The notes under the pieces were generated by a model, which was not told where the DNA came from, made no database searches, and worked only from the letters and a program-made list of their open reading frames with translations. The position numbers and the translations under genes were made by a program. Source: Methyloversatilis sp. RAC08 (GTDB lineage: Bacteria; Pseudomonadota; Gammaproteobacteria; Burkholderiales; Rhodocyclaceae). From it: a stretch of DNA of 64,000 nt. The stretch spans positions 1,922,001 through 1,986,000 of the forward strand of contig NZ_CP016448.1 in the NCBI RefSeq assembly GCF_001713355.1, read 5' to 3'. Below, one piece after another: positions 46,132 to 58,210 of the stretch (the stretch's first letter is position 1; each line of letters opens with the position of its first letter).

Positions 46132-46169
46132 GTCGGTCGCTCAGGTGCGGTGAGGTGAGGCGATCAACC

Positions 46170-46391
46170 TCAGTCGATCACCATGAACTGGTCGGCATCG
46201 CCGTCGCACTGCGGGCAGCGCCAGTGCGGCGGCAGGTCGGCGAAGGCGGTGCCCGGCGCGATCTGCCACACCGGGTCGCCCTGCTGCGGGTCATACACCC
46301 ACCAGCAGATCTTGCATTCGAGCTTCGCATTGTCCGGCAACTTGCCGGCGTCGCCGAGATAGCTGCCTTCGAAGCGCACATTGGCCGACAT
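46170..46391 (-). CDS. hoxR: Rubredoxin-like HoxR/HupI
   Basis: The 73-residue rubredoxin has two CxxC knuckles, CKICWWVYDP and CPQCDGDADQF. In membrane-bound hydrogenase operons HoxR aids maturation of the oxygen-resistant Fe-S relay. The ATG at 46391 is 2 bp after the hoxQ stop. Confidence 0.92.
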   Translation of the reverse strand: MSANVRFEGSYLGDAGKLPDNAKLECKICWWVYDPQQGDPVWQIAPGTAFADLPPHWRCPQCDGDADQFMVID

Positions 46392-46393
46392 GA

Positions 46394-47287
46394 TCAGTCG
46401 CCTTCCACCCAGGCCAGCACTTCGGTCAGACGCTCGAACGAGTCCTCCATATCTTCCTTCGCCGCCAGCGCGACTTCCGGCAGCGCGGACACTTCGACCG
46501 TATTCAGGATGACCACGTCCTGCGAGTTGTAATACACGACGCGCCAGGTGTTGGGCACGCGCGTATTGGTGATGCGGCAGTTGCCATAGCCGCGCGACAG
46601 GATGAGCACGCGGCCGGTGCCGAGGTGGTGGTCCATGAAGCCGATGTCTTCGACCGACATCGGCAGCAGCGTCAGGTTCACCACGTGCGCCGGCTTGCCG
46701 GGCTGCCAGCCGCGCCACTGGTCGCCGATCTCGGCCAGCAGCGCCGGTGCATTCTGCACATTGGGCGGCAGCGCGCCCTGCCAGCGCGGCGCGGCGATCC
46801 ACAGGTCTTCGGTGGCCGAGGTACGCAGCACCTGCGGAATGGCACCGACCTCCATCGTGTCGGACACGACGCGGCCGCCATCGCTGACGATGACGCGCCA
46901 GACGCCGGCGAACACCGACTCCTGCACCGCCACGTGGTGGGCCGCATCTCCGTCGGTGCGCACCTGCGCGCTGACCTCGCCCTCGCCCATGACCTGGTTG
47001 ATCAGCTTCAGATCCTCGGGCGGCAGACGGGTCAGGTCGATGCTGCGGTTGCGGCCGTCCGCGCGCGTCTCGCCGAGGCAGGCAAGAACGTCGCGCAGCG
47101 CCAGATGTGCCTGTTCGTGGCCGACCAGCTCTTCCGGCTCGGGCAGGATGGGCGGACGGAAGGTTTCCATGCCCTGCGGCATGTTGAGGTAGTGCAGCGC
47201 TTCGTCTTCGATCTGGGTGCCGGGGCCGATGACGGCGACAGGAATGGGAAATGCGGGAAACTCTTTCACGTGCCGTACTCCGCTCAA
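46394..47287 (-). CDS. hoxQ: Hydrogenase accessory protein HoxQ/HupH
   Basis: The ~297-residue HupH-family protein contains IPVAVIGPGTQIEDEALHYL and the GRVLILSRGYGNCRITNTRV block ending in NTWRVVYYNSQD. With HoxO it guards the Tat-bound small subunit during cluster assembly, which matters for O2-tolerant enzymes. The start is uncertain: TTG at 47287 overlaps the hoxO stop, whereas a GTG at 47269 gives 291 residues. Confidence 0.87.
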   Translation of the reverse strand: MSGVRHVKEFPAFPIPVAVIGPGTQIEDEALHYLNMPQGMETFRPPILPEPEELVGHEQAHLALRDVLACLGETRADGRNRSIDLTRLPPEDLKLINQVMGEGEVSAQVRTDGDAAHHVAVQESVFAGVWRVIVSDGGRVVSDTMEVGAIPQVLRTSATEDLWIAAPRWQGALPPNVQNAPALLAEIGDQWRGWQPGKPAHVVNLTLLPMSVEDIGFMDHHLGTGRVLILSRGYGNCRITNTRVPNTWRVVYYNSQDVVILNTVEVSALPEVALAAKEDMEDSFERLTEVLAWVEGD

Positions 47288-47778
47288 TGACAGGAAGAAT
47301 CGGATGCGCTGCCATTGCGCACCGGAATGCCGATGGTGGGCGCGCGCGACGCGGGCATCGCGAGCGCTTCGCCGACGCGCTCGACATAGACCTGCCAGTC
47401 GAGCATGCCGGACAGCACGGTGACGTACTGGCCGTCGCGCACGAACACCAGCGCCGGCCAGCGGATCGAGCCGTAGCGTTTGGCGATCGCGTCCTCGTGT
47501 TCGCGCGTGGCGACGCCGATGGCGAAGCGCTGCGCGAAGTGCCGATGCAGTTCGGGCAGCACGACGGCGAGGTCCAGCGCCTCGGGGAAGCGCACCGGGT
47601 CGCCGGCCAGCAGGATGACGCGGTCGCCGCCAGCGGCCGCCCAGTCGGCGACGTTGTCGGCGGTGAGCCAGTTCGCGCCGTGTGCGCTGACCAGACGGTC
47701 GATCAGCGGCGACACGGCTGCCGGCGCGGCGACCGGCAGCGTTACGACCGTTTCCGATGATGCGGTTTCGATGTTCAT
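47284..47778 (-). CDS. hoxO: Thioredoxin-fold chaperone HoxO/HupG
   Basis: The 164-residue thioredoxin-fold protein lacks a CxxC redox pair, as expected for HupG/HyaE. It has RVILLAGDPVRFPEALDLAV and RWPALVFVRDGQYVTVLSG. It binds the twin-arginine leader of HoxK to hold back export. The ATG overlaps the hoxL stop. Confidence 0.88.
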   Translation of the reverse strand: MNIETASSETVVTLPVAAPAAVSPLIDRLVSAHGANWLTADNVADWAAAGGDRVILLAGDPVRFPEALDLAVVLPELHRHFAQRFAIGVATREHEDAIAKRYGSIRWPALVFVRDGQYVTVLSGMLDWQVYVERVGEALAMPASRAPTIGIPVRNGSASDSSCH

Positions 47779-48140
47779 GCGCTTTCTCCCTGCGTGGTGT
47801 GCTGCGAGTTTTCCGGTGCGGTGTACTGCACTTCCGCGCGGGCGCCGGACAGCGCCCGCAGTTGTTCGCTGCTCATCGCCGACGGCAGCGCGAAGGCGGC
47901 ATCGCCATCGCCGGCTTCGCCCTGCATGACGGCTTCGATCAGGTCCAGCGTGGCGTCGACTTCGCGTGCGCGCTCGACCGTAATGCGTTCCTGCGCGCTG
48001 TCGAGGAACACCATCAGCCAGTCGCCGACGGCCACGTCGCCGACCAGCGCGCTGCGCACGCGGCGTTCGCCCAGCCGGCCCGCGCAGCGCGCGCGACCCG
48101 GCTCGACCGCCGTCACCTGCATCGGTATGCCCAGGCACAT
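47775..48140 (-). CDS. hoxL: HypC-family chaperone HoxL/HupF
   Basis: The 121-residue protein starts MCLGIPMQVTAVE, with Cys2, and contains VGDWLMVFLDSA. It is longer than HypC by about 40 residues, which is typical of HupF/HoxL. It is a dedicated chaperone of the HoxG precursor. It lies 3 bp after hoxM. Confidence 0.92.
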   Translation of the reverse strand: MCLGIPMQVTAVEPGRARCAGRLGERRVRSALVGDVAVGDWLMVFLDSAQERITVERAREVDATLDLIEAVMQGEAGDGDAAFALPSAMSSEQLRALSGARAEVQYTAPENSQHTTQGESA

Positions 48141-48143
48141 GGT

Positions 48144-48821
48144 TCAGCGCTCGACGGGGTTCGGAAAGAAACGCGCGTCGCCGCTGCGGCAGGCGAGCGC
48201 TTCCGGCGGACGCTCATCCTCGTAGCGCGCCAGTTCGAGCTCGGCGAAGGTGATGCACTCGCGCACGGTCAGCGGCGTGGTGCGCGGCACCGGTCGTGCG
48301 CCCCAGCGGCGCAGCGCATCCAGCCCCAGCGCCAGCGCACCTTCCATCGCGCGGCGCACCGTGGGTCGCAGGCTGCCGCCGTAGTCCTCCAGCTCTTCCG
48401 GCTGACAGCCGATCAGCAGCACTTCGCGCGGGTACCGCCCGGTCAGCTGCGCCAGCATCAGCACTTCCTGGAAGCCGGTCTGGTGCAGGCTCATCTTCTT
48501 CGCGCCCAGGAAGCGCGGTACGTCGTCGTCGGCGATGCACTTGAGCGTGCCCGGTTCGAGGCTATAGTCGATGGCGTCGAAGATGAGCAGGCAGTCGGCC
48601 GCCTGCACGTGCTGCACGAGGTAGAGGCCCTGCGTGCCGCCATCGATCAGCTGCACCTCGGGGCCTCCTTCCGGTGCGAAATCGAATTCGAAGCGATGCT
48701 GCAGCGCTTCGACGCAGCGCACGCCGAAGCCCTCGTCGGCCCACAGTACATTGCCGATGCCGAGTACGACGATGCTGTCACGGGGTGGGTGACAGCTGCT
48801 TGCGGACGGATTCGGGGTCAC
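48144..48821 (-). CDS. hoxM: Hydrogenase maturation protease HoxM/HupD
   Basis: The 225-residue protease starts at a GTG with AAGGGA upstream. It has VVLGIGNVLWADEGFGVRC (metal Glu), LLIFDAIDYSLEPGTLK (metal Asp) and LSLHQTGFQEVL-like SLHQTGF with the metal His. It removes the 15-residue tail after DPCLACSTH of HoxG. The C-terminus runs about 30 residues beyond HybD-type enzymes. Confidence 0.9.
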   Translation of the reverse strand: MTPNPSASSCHPPRDSIVVLGIGNVLWADEGFGVRCVEALQHRFEFDFAPEGGPEVQLIDGGTQGLYLVQHVQAADCLLIFDAIDYSLEPGTLKCIADDDVPRFLGAKKMSLHQTGFQEVLMLAQLTGRYPREVLLIGCQPEELEDYGGSLRPTVRRAMEGALALGLDALRRWGARPVPRTTPLTVRECITFAELELARYEDERPPEALACRSGDARFFPNPVER

Positions 48822-48844
48822 GGTCGAATTCCCTTCGGAAAGAA

Positions 48845-49228
48845 TCAGTGAGCGCCGCGCGGAAGCGTGGCGTGAGGCGTGGCGCGCAGCGCCTTCCAGG
48901 CGTGGAAGCTGTCCCAGGCGGACTGCAGCGCCAGCCAGAAGGCGGCGTCGGTGCCGAACAGCAGGGCGCAGCGAATGGCGGTGTCGGGCGTCATCGCGCG
49001 CTGGCCGTGCACGATTTCGTGCAGGCGGCGGCGCGACATGCCGAGCGCACGCGCGGCTTCGCTCTGCGACAGGCCGAGCGGTTCGAGATAGTTGCGCGAA
49101 AGAAATCGTCCCGGATGCCACGGCGCCCGTACCGGAATGCCGGCGGGTGCGCGTCGCAGCGGTGACCGTCCGGGGCGCAAGGGTGGCACAACGAGCCTGC
49201 CTGGAGACGAGGGGGCAGCGGCCGACAT
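48845..49228 (-). CDS. HigA-like XRE-family DNA-binding protein inside the hydrogenase operon
   Basis: The 127-residue protein has a basic, Pro-rich N-terminus and an XRE/HigA helix-turn-helix at about 46-82 (HPGRFLSRNYLEPLGLSQSE, then AARALGMSRRRLHEIVHGQR). The C-terminal DAAFWLALQSAWDS is the HigA/VapI signature. No HigB toxin lies beside it. It sits 4 bp after hoxZ with AAGGA overlapping that gene and 23 bp before hoxM, so it is made with the hydrogenase. It could be an orphan antitoxin or a small operon regulator. Confidence 0.82.
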   Translation of the reverse strand: MSAAAPSSPGRLVVPPLRPGRSPLRRAPAGIPVRAPWHPGRFLSRNYLEPLGLSQSEAARALGMSRRRLHEIVHGQRAMTPDTAIRCALLFGTDAAFWLALQSAWDSFHAWKALRATPHATLPRGAH

Positions 49229-49232
49229 GGCG

Positions 49233-49961
49233 TCAGTCCTTGAACGTGCGGTGGCCGGAAATCATCGTGCTCACCACGCTGGAGCGACCCATGATGTCCT
49301 CGCGGATCGCCGCATAGATGTGCACGATGATGAACACGATCAGCGCCCACATGCCGAGGTGGTGCCAGGTATGCACATCCTGCGACTGGCCGAACAGCGG
49401 GATGACCCAGCCGAACATGCGTTCCTGCCATGACCCCATCTGCGCGCCTTCGCCGTACAGCGCAAAGCCGGTCACGATCATGAAAACGGTGAGCACCAGA
49501 TAGCCGAAGAACATCGCGAAGCGCGCCAGCGGGTTGTGGCCGACATAGCGTCCGGGACGCGGGCTGATGAAGGCGTACCACTTCAGCATGCCCAGCACTT
49601 CGACCCAATAGGCCTTCGTAAAGAGCGGCACCCAGTACAGCTCGCGCGCATGGTGGTTGCCGACGATGGCCCAGTAGGTGCGGCCGATTAGACCGACAGC
49701 GAGGATGTAGCCGGCGGCGAAGTGGGCGAAGCGGATGTAGCCCATCAGGTAGTTGGCGCTGGCTTCGCCCGGCTGGGTCGGCAGCGGCGAGCCGATGAAG
49801 TAGCCGGTCAGCGCGAGCACCGTGATCGCCAGCGCGTTGATCCAGTGCCACACGCGCACCGGCGCCTCATACACGTAGACCGACTTGATCGAGCGGCCGT
49901 GGGCGACTGCCCCCTCATCGATGCCGGTGGCGTGGGACAACTTTTCTGTAGTGGCGGACAT
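49233..49961 (-). CDS. hoxZ: Membrane-bound hydrogenase cytochrome b HoxZ
   Basis: The 242-residue Ni/Fe-hydrogenase b-type cytochrome has four membrane helices. VRVWHWINALAITVLALTGYF contains the first heme His; further His occur in FAHFAAGYILA and HTWHHLGMWALIVFIIVHIY. It anchors HoxKG in the periplasmic face and passes electrons to quinone. The ATG at 49961 has an internal-methionine-free start. Confidence 0.93.
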   Translation of the reverse strand: MSATTEKLSHATGIDEGAVAHGRSIKSVYVYEAPVRVWHWINALAITVLALTGYFIGSPLPTQPGEASANYLMGYIRFAHFAAGYILAVGLIGRTYWAIVGNHHARELYWVPLFTKAYWVEVLGMLKWYAFISPRPGRYVGHNPLARFAMFFGYLVLTVFMIVTGFALYGEGAQMGSWQERMFGWVIPLFGQSQDVHTWHHLGMWALIVFIIVHIYAAIREDIMGRSSVVSTMISGHRTFKD

Positions 49962-49986
49962 CTGTCGTCTCCCGCGGTTGACTGCT

Positions 49987-50601
49987 TCAGATGCGCGACG
50001 CGAACATGAACAGGCCGGCGACGCCGAGCCCTGCCGCCTGCACGCGCCACACCCAGGCCGGCACGCGCGCCAGCGCAGCGCCCGCTGCGAGACCAGCGGC
50101 ATGCAGCAGTGCAGAACCGAGCATGAAGCCGGCGGCGTAGGCAGCGAAGGACGAACCTGCCGCCCACTCGGCGCCGTGCGCCACCCCGTGCAGCGCACCA
50201 GCGGCAGCGACCAGTGCGAAGCCGGCCGCCGCCGGCAGCTGGCGGCGTGCCAGCAGCAGCACGCCGAACAGTGCGACGCTGAGCGCCACACCGGCTTCGA
50301 TGTAGACACCAGCGCCGGTCTGCACGCCGATGAAGGCACCGGCCAGCAGCGCGAGCAGGAAGAAGGCCGGGCCGGCCAGGCGTTGCGCAGCCGGCAGCAC
50401 GGCGGCCGACCAGATGCCGACGGCGATCATCGCCAGCAGGTGATCGACGCCGGCGAAGGGATGCGCCAGACCGGCGGCCAGGCCGTGTGCGCCGTGACCT
50501 TCATGCGCCTGGGCAATACCGGCTGCCAGCATCATGGCGGCCGCGACGCAGACGCGGCGGACCATGGAGGTGGCCGGGAAAATGGATGGGGACGTATTCA
50601 T
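49987..50601 (-). CDS. hupE: HupE/UreJ family nickel transporter
   Basis: The 204-residue protein has a signal peptide (AAAMMLAAGIAQA) followed by the His motif HEGHGAHGLAAGLAHPFAGVDH at its mature N-terminus. Six hydrophobic helices follow. HupE of rhizobia is a nickel permease, and the HPFxGxDH motif contributes to transport. Embedded between hoxG and hoxZ, it would supply nickel at the time the enzyme is made. Confidence 0.9.
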   Translation of the reverse strand: MNTSPSIFPATSMVRRVCVAAAMMLAAGIAQAHEGHGAHGLAAGLAHPFAGVDHLLAMIAVGIWSAAVLPAAQRLAGPAFFLLALLAGAFIGVQTGAGVYIEAGVALSVALFGVLLLARRQLPAAAGFALVAAAGALHGVAHGAEWAAGSSFAAYAAGFMLGSALLHAAGLAAGAALARVPAWVWRVQAAGLGVAGLFMFASRI

Positions 50602-50637
50602 TGTTTCCTCCTGATGTCTTGTTGTCGTGGGCGCCGT

Positions 50638-52494
<1,857 letters not shown>

Positions 52495-52544
52495 CTTCGT
52501 ATCCTTTGCTGGAACCCGACCTGCCCGCGCGGGCAGGTCCGTGA

Positions 52545-53630
52545 TCAGTGGTCAGCCGTGCTGGCGGGGGTATCGTTCTTGTGCGAGGCGCGCTTGATCG
52601 CCGATACCGCGGCGTGCGCCACCGCGGCTGCACCGACCACGCCGGCGGCCGTCGCGCCGACCTGATCGGCGTTCGCCTCGATGCCGAACTGGTGGATGTC
52701 GGTCAGCCGGTCGTAGAACGAACCCTTGTCCCAGAAGCCGTCTTCCGAACAGCCGATGCAGCCGTGGCCGGCCTTGATCGGGAAGCTGGTGCCCTCGTTC
52801 CACTGCACGGTGGAACAGGCGTTGTAGGTGGTCGGGCCCTTGCAGCCGACCTTGTAGAGGCAGTAGCCCTTGCGCGCCGAGTCGTCGTCCCAGGCCTCGA
52901 CGAACTGGCCGGCGTCGAAGTGCGGGCGGCGGTAGCACTTGTCGTGGATGCGCTGGCTGTAGAACATCTTCGGCCGGCCCTGGCGGTCCAGTTCGGGAAT
53001 GCGGTCGAAGGTGAGCATGTAGGTGATGACGCCGGTCATCACCTCGGCGATCGGCGGGCAGCCAGGCACCTTGATGATGGGCTTGTCGAAGATGACCTTG
53101 TGCACCGGCGTAGCCTGGGTCGGGTTCGGCTTCGCCGCCTGCACGCAGCCCCAGCTGGCGCAGCTGCCCCAGCTGATGATGGCCTTGGCGTCCTTGGCCA
53201 CGTGCTTCAACTGGTCGATGAAGGGCTTGCCGCCGATGATGCAGCTCATGCCGTCCTGGTTCAGCGGCGGGTTGCCCTCGACCGCCAGGATGTAGTTGCC
53301 CTTGTACTTGGTCATGATCTCTTCGAGGATCGCCTCGGCCTGGTGCCCGGCGGCGGCCATCAGCGTGTCGTCGTAGTCGAGCGAAATCATCGATAGCACC
53401 ACGTCCTTCGCCAGCGGATGCGCCGAGCGGATGAAGGATTCGGAACAGCAGGTGCATTCCAGCCCGTGCAGCCACAGCACCGGCGTGCGCGGCTTGGTTT
53501 CCATCGCATGCGCGATCTGCGGCACGAAGGCCGGGCCGAGCCCGAGCGACGTGGCAGTCAGCGAGCAGTACTTGAGAAAGCTGCGGCGCGAAATGCCCTG
53601 CCGGCGCATCACCTCATAGAAGGTTTCCAT
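52545..53630 (-). CDS. hoxK: O2-tolerant membrane-bound hydrogenase small subunit HoxK
   Basis: The 361-residue precursor has the twin-arginine motif RRSFLK at 15-20 and a cleavage site after AHA at 40-42. ECTCCSESF gives mature Cys17, Cys19 and Cys20; GSCASWGC gives Cys115 and Cys120. The extra Cys19 and Cys120 are the hallmark of the [4Fe-3S] proximal cluster that allows turnover in air. A C-terminal hydrophobic stretch ([20 protein letters not shown]) anchors it to the membrane. It begins the hydrogenase operon. Confidence 0.95.
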   Translation of the reverse strand: METFYEVMRRQGISRRSFLKYCSLTATSLGLGPAFVPQIAHAMETKPRTPVLWLHGLECTCCSESFIRSAHPLAKDVVLSMISLDYDDTLMAAAGHQAEAILEEIMTKYKGNYILAVEGNPPLNQDGMSCIIGGKPFIDQLKHVAKDAKAIISWGSCASWGCVQAAKPNPTQATPVHKVIFDKPIIKVPGCPPIAEVMTGVITYMLTFDRIPELDRQGRPKMFYSQRIHDKCYRRPHFDAGQFVEAWDDDSARKGYCLYKVGCKGPTTYNACSTVQWNEGTSFPIKAGHGCIGCSEDGFWDKGSFYDRLTDIHQFGIEANADQVGATAAGVVGAAAVAHAAVSAIKRASHKNDTPASTADH

Positions 53631-53709
53631 CCTGGTGTCTCCCTGTGCGTCTTGTTGTCATGCCACGCCCCGATCGAACCTCTGGTTCGCGCCGGTGGTG
53701 GGGATGACT

Positions 53710-53725
53710 AACAAGATGCGGGCCA
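53710..53725 (-). promoter_or_regulatory. Candidate sigma-54 promoter of the hydrogenase operon
   Basis: The minus strand reads TGGCCCGCATCTTGTT, matching TGGCACG-N4-TTGCW except for two bases. It lies 80 bp upstream of hoxK, with a predicted start near 53698. A sigma-54 activator, hoxA, is encoded in the same cluster, as in Ralstonia where hoxK is transcribed by RpoN. Confidence 0.65.
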
Positions 53726-53733
53726 GACGGAAA

Positions 53734-53751
53734 TTTTGCGCTGCAGCAAAA
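53734..53751. promoter_or_regulatory. Inverted repeat beside the hoxK sigma-54 element
   Basis: TTTTGC (53734-53739) and GCAAAA (53746-53751) pair across GCTGCA. It lies 8 bp upstream of the -24 element, a place for a regulator; which protein binds it is unknown. Confidence 0.35.
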
Positions 53752-53938
53752 TAGGTATTCAGATCAAGACCTTGTTCCGTATCGAAAAACGCATTCGAGC
53801 GGACAGGTCAGGCGGCGGCTGTCGTCAGGCGACGGTGGAAGGTGGATTTGCGCTTTCCACCAGGCGGCGGAAAGCGCGCTTGCAGCGGGCAGGGATCGCC
53901 GTGAGCAGTCCGGACGCAGCAGCGTGCGCCCGGAGGCG

Positions 53939-54874
53939 TCAGACCGGTGCGCGCAGCAGCTGGTCCTGCACGTGTTTCTGGCCGTGTTCGATCAGGAACT
54001 GCTCGAAGGCGGCGGCCACCGGGGCCAGGGTACGCGCGGCCAGATGGATGACGAACCACTCGCGCTCGATCGGGTTGCGTTCGACCGGCAGCAGCGCCAG
54101 TTCGCCCGATGCCAGTTCGTGCCGGCAGATGTGCTGCGACATGAAGGCAAGACCGAATCCGGCGGCGCACATCTGCTTGATCGCCTCGTTGCTCGACAGC
54201 TCGGAGCCGACGCGCAGATTCAGCTCGGCATCGCGGAACAGCTTTTCCAGCGTGGTGCGCGTACCCGAGCCACGTTCGCGCACCAGCAGGTCTTCCTGCG
54301 CCAGATCCCTCAGCAGCAGCGGGCCGCGCGCCATCAGCGGATGCGACGGCGCGGCGATGAAGGCCATCGTGTGGCGCGCAAACGGCGTGGCCTGGGTTTT
54401 CAGCTCCTTGGGCGCGCGGCCCATGATGACCAGATCGACCTCGTGGCTCGACAGCAGGCGCACGATTTCGTCGCGGTTGCCCACCTTGAGCTTCACTTCG
54501 ACGTTCGGATTGTCGCGCGCGAACACGACCAGCATGCGCGGCACCAGATATTCGGCCGTGGTCACCACGCCGATGCGCAACCGGCGCGACACGACGCCGC
54601 GGTGTGCGGCCATTTCGTCGCCCACCTCGCGCCACAGTTCGAGAATGCGCCCGGCGTAGTCGGCCATCACTTCGCCCGCCGTGGTCAGCCGGATGCCGCG
54701 TCCTTCGCGTTCGATCAGCGGCGTGCCGGCCGATTCTTCCAGCAGCTTGAGCTGGATCGACACCGCAGGCTGCGTGAGATTGATTTCGCTGGCCGCACGC
54801 GACACGCTGCCCAGTCGGGCGACTGCGTGCAGTGCGGAAAGCTGGCGAAGCGTGGCGTTCTTGAGCATGTACAC
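53939..54874 (-). CDS. cbbR: LysR-type regulator CbbR
   Basis: The 311-residue LysR-family protein has an N-terminal winged HTH (NATLRQLSALHAVARLGSVS, ASEINLTQPAVSIQLKLLEE) and an effector domain (LRIGVVTTAEYLVPRMLVVF). It is divergent from cbbL, the standard place for CbbR, which activates the Calvin-cycle operon in response to metabolites such as RuBP or PEP. The short N-terminus MYMLKN leaves two nearby starts. Confidence 0.92.
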   Translation of the reverse strand: MYMLKNATLRQLSALHAVARLGSVSRAASEINLTQPAVSIQLKLLEESAGTPLIEREGRGIRLTTAGEVMADYAGRILELWREVGDEMAAHRGVVSRRLRIGVVTTAEYLVPRMLVVFARDNPNVEVKLKVGNRDEIVRLLSSHEVDLVIMGRAPKELKTQATPFARHTMAFIAAPSHPLMARGPLLLRDLAQEDLLVRERGSGTRTTLEKLFRDAELNLRVGSELSSNEAIKQMCAAGFGLAFMSQHICRHELASGELALLPVERNPIEREWFVIHLAARTLAPVAAAFEQFLIEHGQKHVQDQLLRAPV

Positions 54875-55053
54875 ACTCCCGGACTGGGGATCACAGACAC
54901 CCGACCTTCACAAGCAGCGCGACACCGACCGGCGGATACGTCGCGCTGCAGCACTTTGCCAGAATTCCATCAAATCAAGACCTCTTGTGCTGCACACAGG
55001 CCTCAGCTCCGATGAACTGCTGCGCTGCGACATTCTGCTGCACCTTTGGTTCA

Positions 55054-55066
55054 TAAGCGTAACTTA
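55054..55066. promoter_or_regulatory. Candidate CbbR site 1
   Basis: TAAGCGTAACTTA has the TNA-N7-TNA, T-N11-A form of CbbR recognition half-sites and is a TAAG/CTTA inverted repeat. Confidence 0.6.
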
Positions 55067-55101
55067 ATATCAAAGGGAAAAAAACAAACTTTTCTTATCC
55101 A

Positions 55102-56658
<1,557 letters not shown>

Positions 56659-56700
56659 CCATGGACAAAGCCAGGAGGCAGCGTCGTGCAGGAACAGCCC

Positions 56701-56813
56701 GTGGGAGCGGTGTTGTGTGGGAGCGGCGGCCTCGCCGCGATACGCACGCTGCAATGTGGCCATCGCTGCACTGATCGCGGCGAGGCCGCCGCTCCCACAG
56801 CAGCCGCTCCCAC
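56701..56813. repeat. Nested REP-like palindrome between cbbL and cbbS
   Basis: The 26-bp arms (56716-56741 and 56774-56799) are perfectly complementary and enclose 32 bp. A second pair of 10-bp arms (GTGGGAGCGG at 56701-56710 with its complement at 56804-56813) surrounds them. It shares TGTGGGAGCG with the hypA-hypB element, so the genome probably carries a REP family. It makes up over half of the 214-bp cbbL-cbbS gap. Confidence 0.85.
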
Positions 56814-56872
56814 AGCCCGCTCACATAACAGGCCGCGATGCCACGGAACATCAACTGAACAAGGAGAACAGC

Positions 56873-57292
56873 ATGCGCATCACCCAGGGCACCTTTTCCT
56901 ACCTGCCGGACCTGACCGATTCCCAGATCGCGGCGCAGATCGACTACTGCCTGGACCAGGGCTGGGCGGTCGGCATCGAGTACACCGATGACCCGCACCC
57001 GCGCAACACCTTCTGGGAAATGTACGGCAACCCGATGTTCGACATCCGCGACGCGACCGCCATCCTGCTCGAGGTGAATGCCTGCCGCGCCACCTTCCCG
57101 CAGTACTACATCCGGGTAACCGCGTTCGACTCGACGCACGGCACCGAATCGGTCGTGCTGTCCTTCATCGTGAATCGGCCGGACGCCGAACCCGGCTTCC
57201 GCCTGATCCGCACCGAAGAACCGGGCCGCACCGTGCGCTACAGCATCGAAAGCTATGCCGTGCAGGCGCGTCCGGAAGGCGCGCGTTACTGA
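56873..57292 (+). CDS. cbbS: RuBisCO small subunit, red-type
   Basis: The 139-residue small subunit begins [19 protein letters not shown] and has the long C-terminal extension of red-type enzymes ([20 protein letters not shown] and the tail that follows). The RBS is AAGGAGAACAGC. It assembles as L8S8 with CbbL. The REP-like hairpin in the 214-bp gap may set different mRNA levels for the two subunits. Confidence 0.95.
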   Translation: MRITQGTFSYLPDLTDSQIAAQIDYCLDQGWAVGIEYTDDPHPRNTFWEMYGNPMFDIRDATAILLEVNACRATFPQYYIRVTAFDSTHGTESVVLSFIVNRPDAEPGFRLIRTEEPGRTVRYSIESYAVQARPEGARY

Positions 57293-57306
57293 AGGAGGTT
57301 TGCCTC

Positions 57307-58209
57307 ATGGACGCCGTCACCGCACCTCCGACCGGAATCGAATCGCCGCGCTCGATGTTCGCATCGTCCGGCGTGCAGGCGCTGCTCGACCAGCTCGATG
57401 ACGAGCTGATCGGTCTCGCGCCGGTCAAGAGCCGCATCCGCGACATTGCCGCGCTGCTGCTGATCGACAGGCTGCGCGCCGAACAGGGCCTGCAGTCGAA
57501 GCCGCCGTCTCTGCACATGTGCTTCACCGGCAACCCGGGCACCGGCAAGACCACGGTGGCGCTGCGCATGGCCGAGGTATTGAAGCAGCTCGGCTATGTG
57601 CGCAAGGGCCACATGGTGGCGGTGACGCGCGATGATCTGGTCGGCCAGTTCATCGGCCACACCGCGCCCAAGACGAAGGAAATCATCAAGAAAGCGATGG
57701 GCGGCGTGCTGTTCATCGACGAGGCCTACTACCTGTACCGGCCGGAAAACGAACGCGACTACGGGCAGGAAGCGATCGAAATCCTGCTGCAGGTGATGGA
57801 GAACCACCGCGACGACCTGGTGGTGATCCTGGCCGGCTACCGCGACCGCATGGACACCTTCTTTTCCAGCAACCCCGGCATGGCGTCGCGCATCGCGCAC
57901 CACATCGACTTCCCGGATTACGACCAGGACGAATTGATGCGCATCGCCCAGCTGATGCTGCGCAATCTGAACTACCGCTTCGACGACACCGCCGAATCCG
58001 CGTTCGAGCGCTACCTGGGCCTGCGTCGCCAGCAGCCGCACTTCGCCAACGCGCGCTCGGTGCGCAACGCGCTCGACCGCATCCGGCTGCGCCACGCGAC
58101 CCGGCTGTTCGCCACCGACACCGCACCGACGCGCGACGCGCTGTGCACGTTGTACGCGGAAGACGTGCTGGCCAGCCGCGTTTTCTCGATGAACCGACAA
58201 GACAGCTGA
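57307..58209 (+). CDS. cbbX: Red-type RuBisCO activase CbbX
   Basis: The 300-residue AAA+ ATPase has Walker A GNPGTGKT at 75-82, Walker [13 protein letters not shown] and the arginine-finger region [18 protein letters not shown]. CbbX pulls the C-terminus of the red-type large subunit to release inhibitory sugar phosphates. It begins 14 bp after cbbS. Confidence 0.96.
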   Translation: MDAVTAPPTGIESPRSMFASSGVQALLDQLDDELIGLAPVKSRIRDIAALLLIDRLRAEQGLQSKPPSLHMCFTGNPGTGKTTVALRMAEVLKQLGYVRKGHMVAVTRDDLVGQFIGHTAPKTKEIIKKAMGGVLFIDEAYYLYRPENERDYGQEAIEILLQVMENHRDDLVVILAGYRDRMDTFFSSNPGMASRIAHHIDFPDYDQDELMRIAQLMLRNLNYRFDDTAESAFERYLGLRRQQPHFANARSVRNALDRIRLRHATRLFATDTAPTRDALCTLYAEDVLASRVFSMNRQDS

Positions 58210-58210
58210 C

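Larger units (their letters stand above)
53631..53938. other. Promoter region between cbbR and hoxK
   Basis: A 308-bp gap carries the sigma-54-like element (53710-53725), a TTTTGC/GCAAAA inverted repeat (53734-53751) and a 9-bp hairpin (53850-53858 with 53869-53877, GCGCTTTCC/GGAAAGCGC). The hairpin lies about 60 nt after the cbbR stop and lacks a T-run. No gene is supported. Confidence 0.5.
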
